Counted from the stretch's first letter, positions 16,818 through 25,583 are shown. The stretch: DNA of 34,520 nt from a bacterium (GCA_017478515.1 JAFVDH010000029.1:1-34520), one strand, 5' to 3'. Notes: generated by a model from the letters alone, not told the origin. Numbers and translations are program-made.

Positions 16818-17084
16818 TTAAGGACACAAACTTTCCCAATCTTCTTCCTCGTCCTCATCACCGGGTTCTCTGATTTCTTCTTCATCTTCAATCATCAACA
16901 TCAACTGAAGTCTAAGTTGTTTTTTGTAATTTTCTCTTGCCTTTTCTATTGTTTTTGCACAAAATGCGAAACTAGGAATTTCCTTAATTTCAATATACCA
17001 ATACGGATTTCCGTTAAAATCCAGGTCAGTTCCCTCAATTAACGTCCAATTTAAATTTAAATAGTAATCAATATCTTTATTCAT
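16818..17084 (-). CDS. Solitary HicB-like protein with acidic tail
   Basis: An 88-residue protein resembling HicB-family antitoxins. It opens with DIDYYLNLNW, continues with a two-strand segment, YWYIEIKEIPSF, then the helix KTIEKARENYKKQL and an EDEEEIREP ending. This matches the family pattern (YYLxLPY, ipelPGC, TxEEAxEN, EDGxxIPEP), but the usual glycine-cysteine turn is altered to SFAFCAK. A run of D/E residues (GDEDEEEDWE) follows. The longer frame begins at 17099, but the ATG at 17084 is preferred: AGAG is just upstream and it overlaps the GerMN stop (ATGAATAA). No HicA toxin and no DNA-binding domain are adjacent, so it is not a normal toxin-antitoxin pair. Last gene of the infB operon. 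Confidence 0.72.
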   Translation of the reverse strand: MNKDIDYYLNLNWTLIEGTDLDFNGNPYWYIEIKEIPSFAFCAKTIEKARENYKKQLRLQLMLMIEDEEEIREPGDEDEEEDWESLCP

Positions 17085-17679
17085 TAAACACTCTTTCATT
17101 TAACGGCTGATTTATCATTAAACCCTCACCGCCTATAACATCAGCTTGTTTGTTATCTATATACAAGTATACAGGTAAATTTGTATTTTTATTAGCAGTT
17201 TTAACTAATTGATACAATCTTTTATATAAACCGTCAGTACCTCCACCCTGTTCAAATGCAGATGTAAGATTTATTATCGCCTTTTTATCCGTTTCTACAA
17301 CAGATATAACATTTGTTCCGTCAGGAATTTCAGAATAAATTCCTTTGTCTTTTTCCAATTGAGACGGTCCCTCTATCAATCTTGAAATAGCAAACGATAA
17401 CTGCTGACCGTTTTCATTTTTGTCATATTTTCTTTTTACAGCTCTATAATATTCTTCACCATTTTCATTTTTGCCGATAAAAAATACATTTATAAATTTT
17501 TCTTCTGATTTTTCGGCAGGTTTTTCTTCTTCTTCATCAAGAATATCATCATCCGTTTGAGAAATTTCCGTATTTGTTTTTGTTATTGAACTGTTAGAAG
17601 AAAAAAATGCATATTTTACATAACCAATGGTTATTAAAATTAATACTATTAATGCAACTTTTTTATTATTTGTCATCAT
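17077..17679 (-). CDS. Membrane-anchored GerMN-domain protein
   Basis: A 200-residue protein with an N-terminal membrane segment (residues 8-27, VALIVLILITIGYVKYAFF) and an acidic low-complexity linker (DDDILDEEEEKPAEKSEEK). The GerMN domain follows: INVFFIG, LIEGPSQLEKDKGIYSEIPDGT, IINLTSAFEQGGGTDGLYKRLYQLVKT, VIGGEGLMINQPL. GerMN domains occur in the spore germination protein GerM and, without sporulation, in envelope proteins of Cyanobacteria and other phyla. Sporulation is not implied here. It follows the DUF2993 gene by 14 nt and overlaps the HicB-like gene. Its biochemical role is unknown; a cell-wall or envelope role is likely. Confidence 0.85.
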   Translation of the reverse strand: MMTNNKKVALIVLILITIGYVKYAFFSSNSSITKTNTEISQTDDDILDEEEEKPAEKSEEKFINVFFIGKNENGEEYYRAVKRKYDKNENGQQLSFAISRLIEGPSQLEKDKGIYSEIPDGTNVISVVETDKKAIINLTSAFEQGGGTDGLYKRLYQLVKTANKNTNLPVYLYIDNKQADVIGGEGLMINQPLNERVFNE

Positions 17680-17693
17680 TACTGCTAACGCCT

Positions 17694-18563
17694 TTATTTC
17701 TTAGGTATAAATATTATACCTTCAACAAGAATTTTGTCATCAACTATATTTGTAGAATTTATTAATAATTTACCGTTTTTAACCGCAAAAGCATCTAAAG
17801 AATATTGTAATGGGTCAATAAAGTTTATTAATGATAAATATTTTGCAATATTTAGCTGACGGTTAGAGTTCTCTAATCTTACGTCATAAGTATTAATTTT
17901 TCCGTCCACAACTTTTAATGCAGTTGAAACTTCAAACTTCAAATTTGAAGCCTTATTAAATAAGTTCGTTATTCCGGACGAAACATTTAACATAACATGC
18001 AAACGCTCATTTTTTATAGCCACATCAACAGATTCTAATTTTATTAACTTTATCCCAAGTGCGTTCAAATCAACTTTTTGTAATATAGCATTATAGTCTT
18101 TAGAATCAACTGTATTTTTCAAATCACTTTCAGTAATAATTAAAGAATAATCCATTAAAACATTAGATTTATTGTATATTTCATCAGAGGACAAATCAAA
18201 ATAATTAAAGTCGCATAAAGTTTTTGCCTCAAATAAGCTTACTTTTATACCGTCAATATCAATATTTTTACCGGTAATTTTTAAACTCTTAAAAATACCT
18301 CTTTTCAAATCAGACAAACTATAAGACTTCAAAGAAACTTTAAACTTTTGCCCTGTTTCTTTTTTTATTTGTTTTCTTATAATGCTCTCACCCAGTTTTT
18401 CAGCGACAAACGTTGCCCCGAACATTTTTGACACAACCTGGTTAGTTTTTGACGAAACATCAAAAGCGGGCGTACAATATTTTTCCGGTGTATATTGTTC
18501 TGCAAAAACAGGTATATTTACTAATAATATTATGAATATCGCTATTATATATTTTTTTATCAT
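17694..18563 (-). CDS. Exported DUF2993 (LmeA-like) protein
   Basis: A 289-residue protein with a clear Sec signal peptide (MIKKYIIAIFIILLVNIPVFA, cleavage about residue 21). The body contains a DUF2993-type beta-rich repeat: LKSYSLSDLKRGIFKSLKITGKNIDIDGIKV, LFEAKTLCDFNYFDL, then KVVDGKINTYDVRLEN. Related proteins are abundant in Cyanobacteria and Actinobacteria; mycobacterial LmeA binds phospholipid and acts in the periplasm. The ATG overlaps the truB stop (ATGA), so the gene is co-translated with a tRNA modification enzyme. This is an odd pairing with no known functional reason. Confidence 0.82.
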   Translation of the reverse strand: MIKKYIIAIFIILLVNIPVFAEQYTPEKYCTPAFDVSSKTNQVVSKMFGATFVAEKLGESIIRKQIKKETGQKFKVSLKSYSLSDLKRGIFKSLKITGKNIDIDGIKVSLFEAKTLCDFNYFDLSSDEIYNKSNVLMDYSLIITESDLKNTVDSKDYNAILQKVDLNALGIKLIKLESVDVAIKNERLHVMLNVSSGITNLFNKASNLKFEVSTALKVVDGKINTYDVRLENSNRQLNIAKYLSLINFIDPLQYSLDAFAVKNGKLLINSTNIVDDKILVEGIIFIPKK

Positions 18564-19423
18564 TTTTCAAACACTTTCTCTAAGAAAGTTTTATCTTCAC
18601 TAATACGTGTAACTGCAACTATTCTATTACAATTAGTTAAAATAATTAATTCATTGTTACAATTTGTGAACTTTCTAGATTTAAAATTTTGGCCGTGTTT
18701 CACTTTCAAACACTCATCCTCGTTGATTTCAACCTTTTTTAAATGCGAAAAATAATTTAACGGATATTCTATAAAGTCATTTTTATTTTCAGTATTTTTC
18801 AAATCATCAAGAGTTATGGCATTTTCAATAAAAAAATCACCTGCAATAGTTCTTGTCAGACCAATCAAATGAGCACCACATTTCAAAACTTCGCCCAAAT
18901 CATTTGCAATACTTCTTATATACGTGCCCTTAGAGCATTTAACTCTTAGTTCCGCAATATTATCTTTAAACGATATCAAATCCAAGTTTTCAATAACGAC
19001 TTTTCTTGGTTCAATTTCAACATCTTTACCGGTTCTGGCATATTCATAAAGTTTTTTACCGTTTTTTTTCAACGCTGAATATATCGGGGGTTTTTGTAAA
19101 ATTTCACCTCTAAATTTGTACAGAACATTTTCCAAATCTGATTTTGTAATCACGATATCGGATTTAAAAGTTATATTTCCCTCTTTATCATAAGTATCTG
19201 TACTTTCACCAAACTTTACAACAGCTACATATTCTTTATTATCGGACAAATACTCAATCAATCTTGTTGCATCACCGACAGCGACGGGCAAAACACCATT
19301 CGCCATAGGATCAAGAGTTCCCGTATGACCTATTTTTTTTATGTTCAACAATTTTCGCAAAACGCTAACGACATCATGAGATGTCATACCGGATGGCTTA
19401 TTAACATTAATAAAACCAAACAT
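18560..19423 (-). CDS. truB: tRNA pseudouridine(55) synthase
   Basis: A 287-residue enzyme that makes pseudouridine 55 in the T-loop of tRNAs. The N-terminal GFINVNKPSGMTSHDVV and the catalytic loop GHTGTLDPMANGVLPV with Asp38 are diagnostic. RSIANDLGEVLKCGAHLIGLTRT is the later conserved core. The C-terminal part (from about residue 215) is a PUA-like extension with no strong motif. It lies 6 nt after rbfA and overlaps the next gene by 4 nt, within the ylxR-infB-rbfA-truB order that is conserved widely in bacteria. Confidence 0.97.
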   Translation of the reverse strand: MFGFINVNKPSGMTSHDVVSVLRKLLNIKKIGHTGTLDPMANGVLPVAVGDATRLIEYLSDNKEYVAVVKFGESTDTYDKEGNITFKSDIVITKSDLENVLYKFRGEILQKPPIYSALKKNGKKLYEYARTGKDVEIEPRKVVIENLDLISFKDNIAELRVKCSKGTYIRSIANDLGEVLKCGAHLIGLTRTIAGDFFIENAITLDDLKNTENKNDFIEYPLNYFSHLKKVEINEDECLKVKHGQNFKSRKFTNCNNELIILTNCNRIVAVTRISEDKTFLEKVFEK

Positions 19424-19429
19424 CTTAAA

Positions 19430-19780
19430 CTACAATTCCCCTCGAGAAATTTTATCAATAATTTCAGTTACCTTTGAACCTCTTTCTATTGAATCATCAT
19501 AAATAAATCTCAATTCAGGAGTAACTCTTAATCTTATTCTCTTACCGACTTCGTAGCGAATTTTTGGTTTATTTTGTTCAATAGCCTCTTTTGTTTTTTC
19601 TTTTTGTTCCTCAGAACCGAATACAGAATAGAAAACTTTTGCATAGGAGTTATCATGAGATACTTCTACATCAACAATAGACACAACACCAGATATTCTG
19701 GCATCTTGAATATCTCTTCTTAAAATATCAGAGATTTCTCGCATCAATTCTTTTCTAACACGTTCATTTCTTAATGTCAT
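19430..19780 (-). CDS. rbfA: 30S ribosome-binding factor A
   Basis: A 116-residue KH-fold assembly factor that binds the 5' region of 16S rRNA during late 30S maturation and cold adaptation. RNERVRKELMREISDILRRDIQDARI at the N-terminus and VGKRIRLRVTPELRFIYDDSIERG at the C-terminus are family signatures. Length is standard. It sits 22 nt after infB and 6 nt before truB in one operon. Confidence 0.97.
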   Translation of the reverse strand: MTLRNERVRKELMREISDILRRDIQDARISGVVSIVDVEVSHDNSYAKVFYSVFGSEEQKEKTKEAIEQNKPKIRYEVGKRIRLRVTPELRFIYDDSIERGSKVTEIIDKISRGEL

Positions 19781-19802
19781 AATAAACCTTTATCTAAATA
19801 AA

Positions 19803-22343
19803 CTAATCTAAAGAAACTTTAACCTTTTCAGTTGTAGAAACTTCAATAATATCGCCCTCTTCCAAATCGTTAAATTTAGCGAAAGACAAACCGCACTCAA
19901 AACCTTGAGCGACTTCTTTAACATCATCCTTAAATCTCTTCAACTGATCAATTTGACCTTTAAATATTTCTTGACCGTTACGTATAACAACAGCGATATT
20001 ATTTCTTGCAATTTTACCCTCAGTAACGTAACATCCTGCAATACGAGTTGTTTTACCAATAGTAAAGATTTGACGAACTTCAGCTTTACCGACTTCAACC
20101 TCTTTAGTTTCAGGTTCAAGCAATGAAAGCATCGTATTTTCCATTTCTTCAATAATTTGATAAATAATATCATATTTTTTTATGGTAACATTTTCTCTTT
20201 CAGCGGCAATAACAGCGTTATTATCTTCTTTTACGGTAAAGCCCAAAATCAAAGCGTTACTTGCAGCCGCAAGCATAACATCAGCTTCTGAAATATCACC
20301 GACTCCAACGTGAATAATTTTAGTAACGATTTTTTTAGATTCCAATCCTGCAATAGCCTGAGCAACAGCCTCAGCCGAACCATGTGTATTTGCTTTTACA
20401 ATCAAGTTCAATTGAGGAATATTATCTTCACCTCTCATAGCTTCTTTTCTGATGTGAGCAGGAAGCATAGCATCCAAACGTTTTTCACGTTCATTTTCCT
20501 TACGTTTATCAACAATAGCTTTCATTTCTTTTTCGTTAGGAACAACTTCAAAGAAATCACCAGCTTTAGGAACTTCAGTTAAACCTAAGATTTCGACAGG
20601 AGTAGATGGCCCGGCCTCTTTAATTCTTTCTCCCGAATCAGACAGTAAAGCTCTGATTTTACCGCAGGTATTACCTACAACGACACAATCTCCAACACGC
20701 ATTGTACCGTTTTGAACTAATAATGATGCAACAGGGCCTTTTCCCTTGTCCAAATTAGCTTCAATTACAACACCTGAAGCTTCTGCATCAGGATTAGCTT
20801 TCAAATCCTGCATATCAGCAACTAAAAGAATATATTCCAATAATTCGTCAATACCCTCTTTTTGAAGAGCGGAAACTTTGCATGTTATTGTATCACCACC
20901 CCATTCTTCAGGAACAAGACCATGTTCCGTTAATTGAGTTAATACTCTATCAGGATCAGCACCAGGTTTATCCATTTTATTAACGGCAACAATAATAGGA
21001 ATTTCAGCAGCCTTTGCATGGGCAATTGCTTCAACCGTTTGAGGCATAATACCATCATCTGCCGCAACTACCAAAATAGCAATATCTGTTGCTTTTGCTC
21101 CTCTTGCTCTCATTTCGGTAAACGCTTCGTGACCCGGAGTATCTAAGAATACGATTTTGCCCTCTTTCAAATCAACCGTATATGCACCGATTGATTGAGT
21201 TATGCCGCCGACTTCATCATTAACGATTTTATGTTTTGATTGGCGAATACTATCCAATAAGGTTGTTTTACCATGGTCTACGTGCCCCATTATACTAATA
21301 ACGGGAGCTCTTTTCTTCAACAATTTTTCGTCTACGTTAAATCTTTCTTGTTGATGTTCTTTTTCAAGTTCTTCTTCAATAAATGCGTCCAAATCTTCTT
21401 CCAAAACTTCGACTTCATATTCGGCACAAACTTTTTTTATAACATCAACATCTATCAATTGATTAACAGTAGCCATAACTCCGTTTAACATCAAGAATTT
21501 AACTATATCAGCAGGAGTTTTATTTAATTTTTCAGACAATTCGCTAATTGTCATAGCCTTATCAACGACCAATTGTTTTACTTCTGCTACTTCTTCATCT
21601 TTATGAACTTTTTTCTTATGTTTTTGAGCCGCAGCTTTTTCTAAAGAAATTCTTTCTTGTTCTTCTTCTTTAGAGATTTTATCTTTTTGTTTTGATTTAG
21701 AATCTTTTCTTTTAAAACCGCCCTTATTATCATAGATATCCTGAGAAATTATGTGGCGTTGAATAGGTTTTTTATTTCTGTCATCAGAACCCGGTTGTTG
21801 GGGTTTATTTTTATCAGAGCCCGATTGTTTTTGGAATTTACCGTCTTGAGCCGGTTTTCTTTCCACATCTTGAGGTTTTGGAGCTCTTCTAACAATTTCA
21901 ACTTTATTTTCAATAGGACGAGGTTTAACAATCTCAACCTTTGGTCTTTCTACTCTCTCTACTCTTTCAATTCTCTCAACTCGCTCTATTCTATCTGTTT
22001 TTTCGGCATGTTCTTCTTTTGGGGAAACTCTTTCTACTGATTGAGAGTCTGACAATTTGACAGTGTCTGTTTTTTCCTGTTTTTCAATCTTTATAACTTC
22101 AGGTTTAGCCTCTGAGGCAGGAGCATCCGATTTAGCCTTTTTAACAATAAACGCTTTTGGCTTTTTAACCTGTACTGTTGAACCGCCGGCAATAAACTCT
22201 TTTAACTTTTTCACCTGTTCAGGTGTTACAGAGCTTGAATGGGCTTTCACAATAATTTGAATTTTAGCAAGCTTTTCTATGACTTCCTTGCTGGTAAGCC
22301 CTAATTCTCTTGCTAATTCATTTACTCTAATATTATCTGTCAA
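19803..22343 (-). CDS. infB: Translation initiation factor IF-2 (TTG start)
   Basis: An 846-residue GTPase that brings initiator tRNA to the 30S subunit. It has an N-terminal IF2N domain (IRVNELARELGLTSKEVIEKL), a long charged linker (about residues 60-250), a second IF2N-like domain (VVDKAMTISELSEKLNKTPADIVKFL), the G domain (G1 GHVDHGKT at 353-360, DTPGHEAF, NKMD), then domains II-IV. The linker carries a short repeat, RIERVERIERVERVER, at residues 118-133. The start codon is TTG: it overlaps the ylxR 3' end by 11 nt, has AAAGGA 7 nt upstream, and is followed directly by the conserved domain. There is no suitable ATG nearby. The weak start plus coupling may cap its synthesis. Confidence 0.96.
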   Translation of the reverse strand: MTDNIRVNELARELGLTSKEVIEKLAKIQIIVKAHSSSVTPEQVKKLKEFIAGGSTVQVKKPKAFIVKKAKSDAPASEAKPEVIKIEKQEKTDTVKLSDSQSVERVSPKEEHAEKTDRIERVERIERVERVERPKVEIVKPRPIENKVEIVRRAPKPQDVERKPAQDGKFQKQSGSDKNKPQQPGSDDRNKKPIQRHIISQDIYDNKGGFKRKDSKSKQKDKISKEEEQERISLEKAAAQKHKKKVHKDEEVAEVKQLVVDKAMTISELSEKLNKTPADIVKFLMLNGVMATVNQLIDVDVIKKVCAEYEVEVLEEDLDAFIEEELEKEHQQERFNVDEKLLKKRAPVISIMGHVDHGKTTLLDSIRQSKHKIVNDEVGGITQSIGAYTVDLKEGKIVFLDTPGHEAFTEMRARGAKATDIAILVVAADDGIMPQTVEAIAHAKAAEIPIIVAVNKMDKPGADPDRVLTQLTEHGLVPEEWGGDTITCKVSALQKEGIDELLEYILLVADMQDLKANPDAEASGVVIEANLDKGKGPVASLLVQNGTMRVGDCVVVGNTCGKIRALLSDSGERIKEAGPSTPVEILGLTEVPKAGDFFEVVPNEKEMKAIVDKRKENEREKRLDAMLPAHIRKEAMRGEDNIPQLNLIVKANTHGSAEAVAQAIAGLESKKIVTKIIHVGVGDISEADVMLAAASNALILGFTVKEDNNAVIAAERENVTIKKYDIIYQIIEEMENTMLSLLEPETKEVEVGKAEVRQIFTIGKTTRIAGCYVTEGKIARNNIAVVIRNGQEIFKGQIDQLKRFKDDVKEVAQGFECGLSFAKFNDLEEGDIIEVSTTEKVKVSLD

Positions 22344-22581
22344 TTAATTGTCCTTTCAGTTCATCATTTACTTGTGTTTTAAGCACTTTCGATAATCTGT
22401 TTTTTATAAAAGATTTTTTTATACAGTCATGATTATAACAAAGATATGCAGATCTGCCAAATGTTTTTAAATCAGGATTGATAACTATTGCCCCGTCAGT
22501 GTTTCGGCGAGTAATTTTTATCATCTCTTCTCTGTTTTTTATTTGACCGCATCCGACACATTTGCGTTTTACTTCTGTCAT
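22333..22581 (-). CDS. ylxR: YlxR family RNA/nucleoid-associated protein
   Basis: An 82-residue member of the DUF448/YlxR family, usually encoded between nusA and infB; it has been linked to RNA binding and gene regulation. RKCVGCGQIKNREEMIKI and the later GRSAYLCYNHDCIKKSF (with CxxC and CxxxxxC placements) are diagnostic. Here it is the first gene of the operon, and nusA is absent upstream. The ATG has no ribosome binding site but a perfect -10 just before it. Confidence 0.94.
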   Translation of the reverse strand: MTEVKRKCVGCGQIKNREEMIKITRRNTDGAIVINPDLKTFGRSAYLCYNHDCIKKSFIKNRLSKVLKTQVNDELKGQLIDR

Positions 22582-22587
22582 ACGAAA

Positions 22588-22596
22588 ATTATATCA
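22588..22596 (-). promoter_or_regulatory. Leaderless extended -10 promoter of the ylxR-infB operon
   Basis: On the minus strand TGA-TATAAT (22588-22596) is an extended -10 whose last base lies 6 nt before the ylxR ATG at 22581, so transcription should begin at or next to the start codon. Confidence 0.6.
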
Positions 22597-22639
22597 CAAA
22601 TATATATAATACAAATTATATATATCTATAAATTTCTAA

Positions 22640-24007
22640 TTATAAGTTTCTGTAAATTTCTCTCAACAAAACTTCCTCAAAAGATTTTTTCTGAATTTTT
22701 GTTGATTTTGCATCATTTATAATTATGCTAAATGCGTATTTATTTCCCTTTCTTGTTTCGATAAAACCTGTTATTGAGCTTACATCAGTGAGTGTTCCTG
22801 TTTTTGCGTGTAAGTTATCTTTCAAAAACAGCATTCTGTTTTTTAATGTTCCGTATTCATCGTTTGGAGATGCCAACAATTTGGTTACATCGCCGTATCC
22901 GTAATTATTTACAAGCTGTATAAGATATTCAGACATAAATTTTGGAGTTACAAGATTATTTTTTGATACGCCGCTGCCGTCCACAATTCTAACATTTGAT
23001 AAATCTACAACATTTGAAGAGCAAAAATCTTCTATAATTTGATATGAATTTTCAAAACTACCCTGAGAATTCGTATACTTTGCTCCCGCAAGCTTAAAAA
23101 CAGTTTCGGCAACTAAATTATTAGAATTTTCATATATATCAAAAATTGCTTTATCTATCGGGTGAGTTACTTCACCTATCAACTGAATATTTTTTGCAGG
23201 AAGTTTTTTTGTCATAAAATCGCCATAATAGTGTAATTTATTCGCTCTTAAACCCTCTTTTAGTCTAAATTTAAAATACTGTTCCATATTATTTACAGGA
23301 ACATTGATGCTTGTTTTTGAGGCAATTTCGCCCTCTAAAGTTATTTCATTAGAAGAAATATAGTTTTTTCTTGAAAGTTTTATATCGTTTTGGCTGCCGT
23401 TTTTCAAATAATTCATAAACACAACAGGATAAAACACATTTGTTTCAATTTGAGGAGGCTGTTTATCAAGCGGAGTCAAAGTTAATTTCATTAAATTTCC
23501 GTCTATGTTGTAAGAACTAAACTTTGGCATTGATGTGTTCAAATCATCATCCCACTGCCAGCCTTCGCCCCATTCAGTTTTATCAAAAATACTGTCATCT
23601 ATATAGAATTTAGAAATATTTTTATCTTTCGGCAGTTTTATATTGCTTAGTAACAGTTTTAATTCTTTTTTTGTAAGGTAAGGGTCTGCACCTAAAACCA
23701 AATAGTATTCGTCTTTTATTGTATCTTTATATAATTTTGTAGAAAATTTATAGTTTTCGCCTAAAATTTTAATAGCAGGCATTGTTGTTATTATTTTTTG
23801 AGAAGATGCAGGCATCATTGGTTTTTCAGAATTTAGTTCATAAAATTTTCTGGGTTTATCAATATTTTGAATCGAAATACCCACCGCACTTTTTGATATA
23901 TCAGTATCTGTAAAGACTTTATCAATAACAGACGGAAGATGCTTTGCACTTGCGGCATTTATACACATTACGAAAAATATTAAAGTTATAACAAATTTTT
24001 TTATCAT
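22640..24007 (-). CDS. dacB: D-alanyl-D-alanine carboxypeptidase/endopeptidase, PBP4 type (S13)
   Basis: A 455-residue exported penicillin-binding protein that trims or cuts peptidoglycan cross-links. The signal peptide is MIKKFVITLIFFVMCINAASA. The three active-site boxes are present: SxxK at Ser68-Lys71 (MMPASSQKI), SxN in VDGSGVSKNN, and KTG in HAKTGTLTDVSSITGF. The insertion between boxes 1 and 2 is typical of S13 peptidases. The ATG overlaps the stop of the carbon-nitrogen hydrolase (ATGA). It is the last gene of a three-gene operon, and no convincing terminator separates it from the ylxR promoter. Confidence 0.93.
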   Translation of the reverse strand: MIKKFVITLIFFVMCINAASAKHLPSVIDKVFTDTDISKSAVGISIQNIDKPRKFYELNSEKPMMPASSQKIITTMPAIKILGENYKFSTKLYKDTIKDEYYLVLGADPYLTKKELKLLLSNIKLPKDKNISKFYIDDSIFDKTEWGEGWQWDDDLNTSMPKFSSYNIDGNLMKLTLTPLDKQPPQIETNVFYPVVFMNYLKNGSQNDIKLSRKNYISSNEITLEGEIASKTSINVPVNNMEQYFKFRLKEGLRANKLHYYGDFMTKKLPAKNIQLIGEVTHPIDKAIFDIYENSNNLVAETVFKLAGAKYTNSQGSFENSYQIIEDFCSSNVVDLSNVRIVDGSGVSKNNLVTPKFMSEYLIQLVNNYGYGDVTKLLASPNDEYGTLKNRMLFLKDNLHAKTGTLTDVSSITGFIETRKGNKYAFSIIINDAKSTKIQKKSFEEVLLREIYRNL

Positions 24008-24825
24008 ATAATTTTTACCTCATATTCAGGAAGAATATCTTCCAGCACAGTACATTTATTTCTGAATTCATACATAGTATTATCAAATTTTATTGTCGCA
24101 TAAAGATAATTTTTTGTTTCATCAATTTCGCAATTAAGAGTTCCGTCGTAATTTATAACTCTGGAAAGCCCTAAATTATAACTGTCATCTTTAATTAAAC
24201 CTGTTTGATTAATAGCAATAAAATTACATTGATTTTCAATAGCACGTGCAGAAGTCAAAGTTTGCCATGGAATTTCTTTTCCTTTACCCCATGCGGCAAC
24301 ATTTATTAACAAATCGGCCCCTGCCTTTCTGTAAGCCCTGTATATTTCCGGAAATCTTATATCATAACAGATGGTAAGACCTGTTTTTATTCCTTTAATA
24401 TCAACCATCACAGGCTCAGTTCCGTTTTTGATATAAGAACCCTCTTTGCAACCGTAGTAAGAATAAAGATGAGATTTATTGTAACTTCCAACCAATTTAC
24501 CTTTATCACTTACAACAGGACACGTATTATAATATGCATTTTCCGCTTTAGTAATATAACTTCCGCCTACAATATAAGAATTACAGCTAACTGCAAGCGA
24601 TTTCAAAAATTCAAGAGTTTCACCTGTTTTCAAATCCTCAGCAGAAGCTTGAAATAAATCAGGACTCCATCCGCATGTCCAAACTTCAGGCAGTACAATC
24701 AAATCTGTATTTTCTCTTAAACCTTTTTTGACAGCCTCTTCTATTTTTTTATAATTTTGTTTTTTATCTCCAAGTACTGATTGAATTTGTATTCCAAGTA
24801 CATTTAAAAATTCTTTCTTTTCCAT
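24004..24825 (-). CDS. Carbon-nitrogen hydrolase (nitrilase superfamily, Nit2-like)
   Basis: A 273-residue amidase-type enzyme. The catalytic triad is Glu47 (IVLPEVWTCG), Lys117 (YNKSHLYSYYG) and Cys153 (GLTICYDIRFPE). The sequence around these residues and the PWQTLTSARAIENQCNF segment are like omega-amidase/Nit2 proteins, which hydrolyse alpha-ketoglutaramate-like deaminated amides or repair deaminated glutathione. The exact substrate is uncertain. It overlaps the acyltransferase by 22 nt and dacB by 4 nt, so all three are translated from one transcript. This enzyme is cytoplasmic, whereas its partners act at the envelope. Confidence 0.9.
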   Translation of the reverse strand: MEKKEFLNVLGIQIQSVLGDKKQNYKKIEEAVKKGLRENTDLIVLPEVWTCGWSPDLFQASAEDLKTGETLEFLKSLAVSCNSYIVGGSYITKAENAYYNTCPVVSDKGKLVGSYNKSHLYSYYGCKEGSYIKNGTEPVMVDIKGIKTGLTICYDIRFPEIYRAYRKAGADLLINVAAWGKGKEIPWQTLTSARAIENQCNFIAINQTGLIKDDSYNLGLSRVINYDGTLNCEIDETKNYLYATIKFDNTMYEFRNKCTVLEDILPEYEVKII

Positions 24826-25490
24826 AATCCAAATCTAAAAACCTCTTTAAATTTTTGCGGAGCGATTTCTTTCAAATGTTCCATAGATTTTTGAACTTCT
24901 TGTCGGCATAATTCAATTTCTTCCTCCGAAGCATTTTCTTTAACATAAATAGGTTCACCATGTAAAACAACGATTTTTGTTATAAAAAACGGCAAACGCA
25001 AGCCGTCCCAGCCCGGTAAAGTTAGAAGTGTCTTGTTTGAAGAAAACATATAAGTCGGAACGATAGGTTTTTGAGCCATTTTAGCAAGTTTAATAACACC
25101 GTCTTTAACAATTTCTTTAGGCCCTCTCGGCCCGTCAACCATTATAGCTCCGCACTCTCCTGCTTTAAGTTTATCCACAAGTTCTTTACTGCCGCTTATA
25201 CATCCTTTTCTGTGAAAAGATGCTCTGATAACATTTATTCCCCATTTCTGAGTTATTTTTGCGACTATTTTTCCGTCACGGGAATGACTTATCATTACAT
25301 TCAATGCCCCGTTTTTATTATCTTTCATTGAATGCACGCTCAATTGATGTGCATGCCAGATTGCATACAAACAATTTTCTTTAGGTTCGTTTATTGCAAC
25401 CATTTCGGTCATCATTGCCTGAAAATTTAATATTTTGTACAGCAATGAACCTAAAATTTGTACGGTTGCTTCATTTGATAGTCTTACCAT
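24804..25490 (-). CDS. DUF374 lysophospholipid acyltransferase-like protein
   Basis: A 228-residue acyltransferase of the DUF374 branch of the LPLAT superfamily, related to lipid A acyltransferases. AIWHAHQLSV carries the catalytic histidine region. HSRDGKIVAKITQKWG is followed by FHRKGCISGSKELVDKLKAG, GAIMVDGPRGPKEIVKDGVIKLAK and PIVPTYMFS. It probably acylates a lipid or lipid-A-like acceptor at the membrane. The frame reaches a TTG at 25508, but the ATG at 25490 is the likely start because a TATAAT lies between them. First gene of the acyltransferase-hydrolase-dacB operon. Confidence 0.88.
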   Translation of the reverse strand: MVRLSNEATVQILGSLLYKILNFQAMMTEMVAINEPKENCLYAIWHAHQLSVHSMKDNKNGALNVMISHSRDGKIVAKITQKWGINVIRASFHRKGCISGSKELVDKLKAGECGAIMVDGPRGPKEIVKDGVIKLAKMAQKPIVPTYMFSSNKTLLTLPGWDGLRLPFFITKIVVLHGEPIYVKENASEEEIELCRQEVQKSMEHLKEIAPQKFKEVFRFGLWKRKNF

Positions 25491-25496
25491 ACACGT

Positions 25497-25502
25497 ATTA
25501 TA
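25497..25502 (-). promoter_or_regulatory. Leaderless -10 of the acyltransferase-dacB operon
   Basis: A perfect TATAAT on the minus strand ends 6 nt before the ATG at 25490. No Shine-Dalgarno and no clear -35 were seen. Confidence 0.55.
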
Positions 25503-25583
25503 CAACAAATATTTTTATTTTTTTAAAATTAGCTGCTTGGCTAATTGTTTTTATTCATAAAAATCGGTTTAATATAATTAAAT

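Noticed and set aside
21945..21995. Repeat tract as a CRISPR or intergenic satellite
   Set aside because: It is in frame inside infB and encodes an R/E/V repeat; no spacers.
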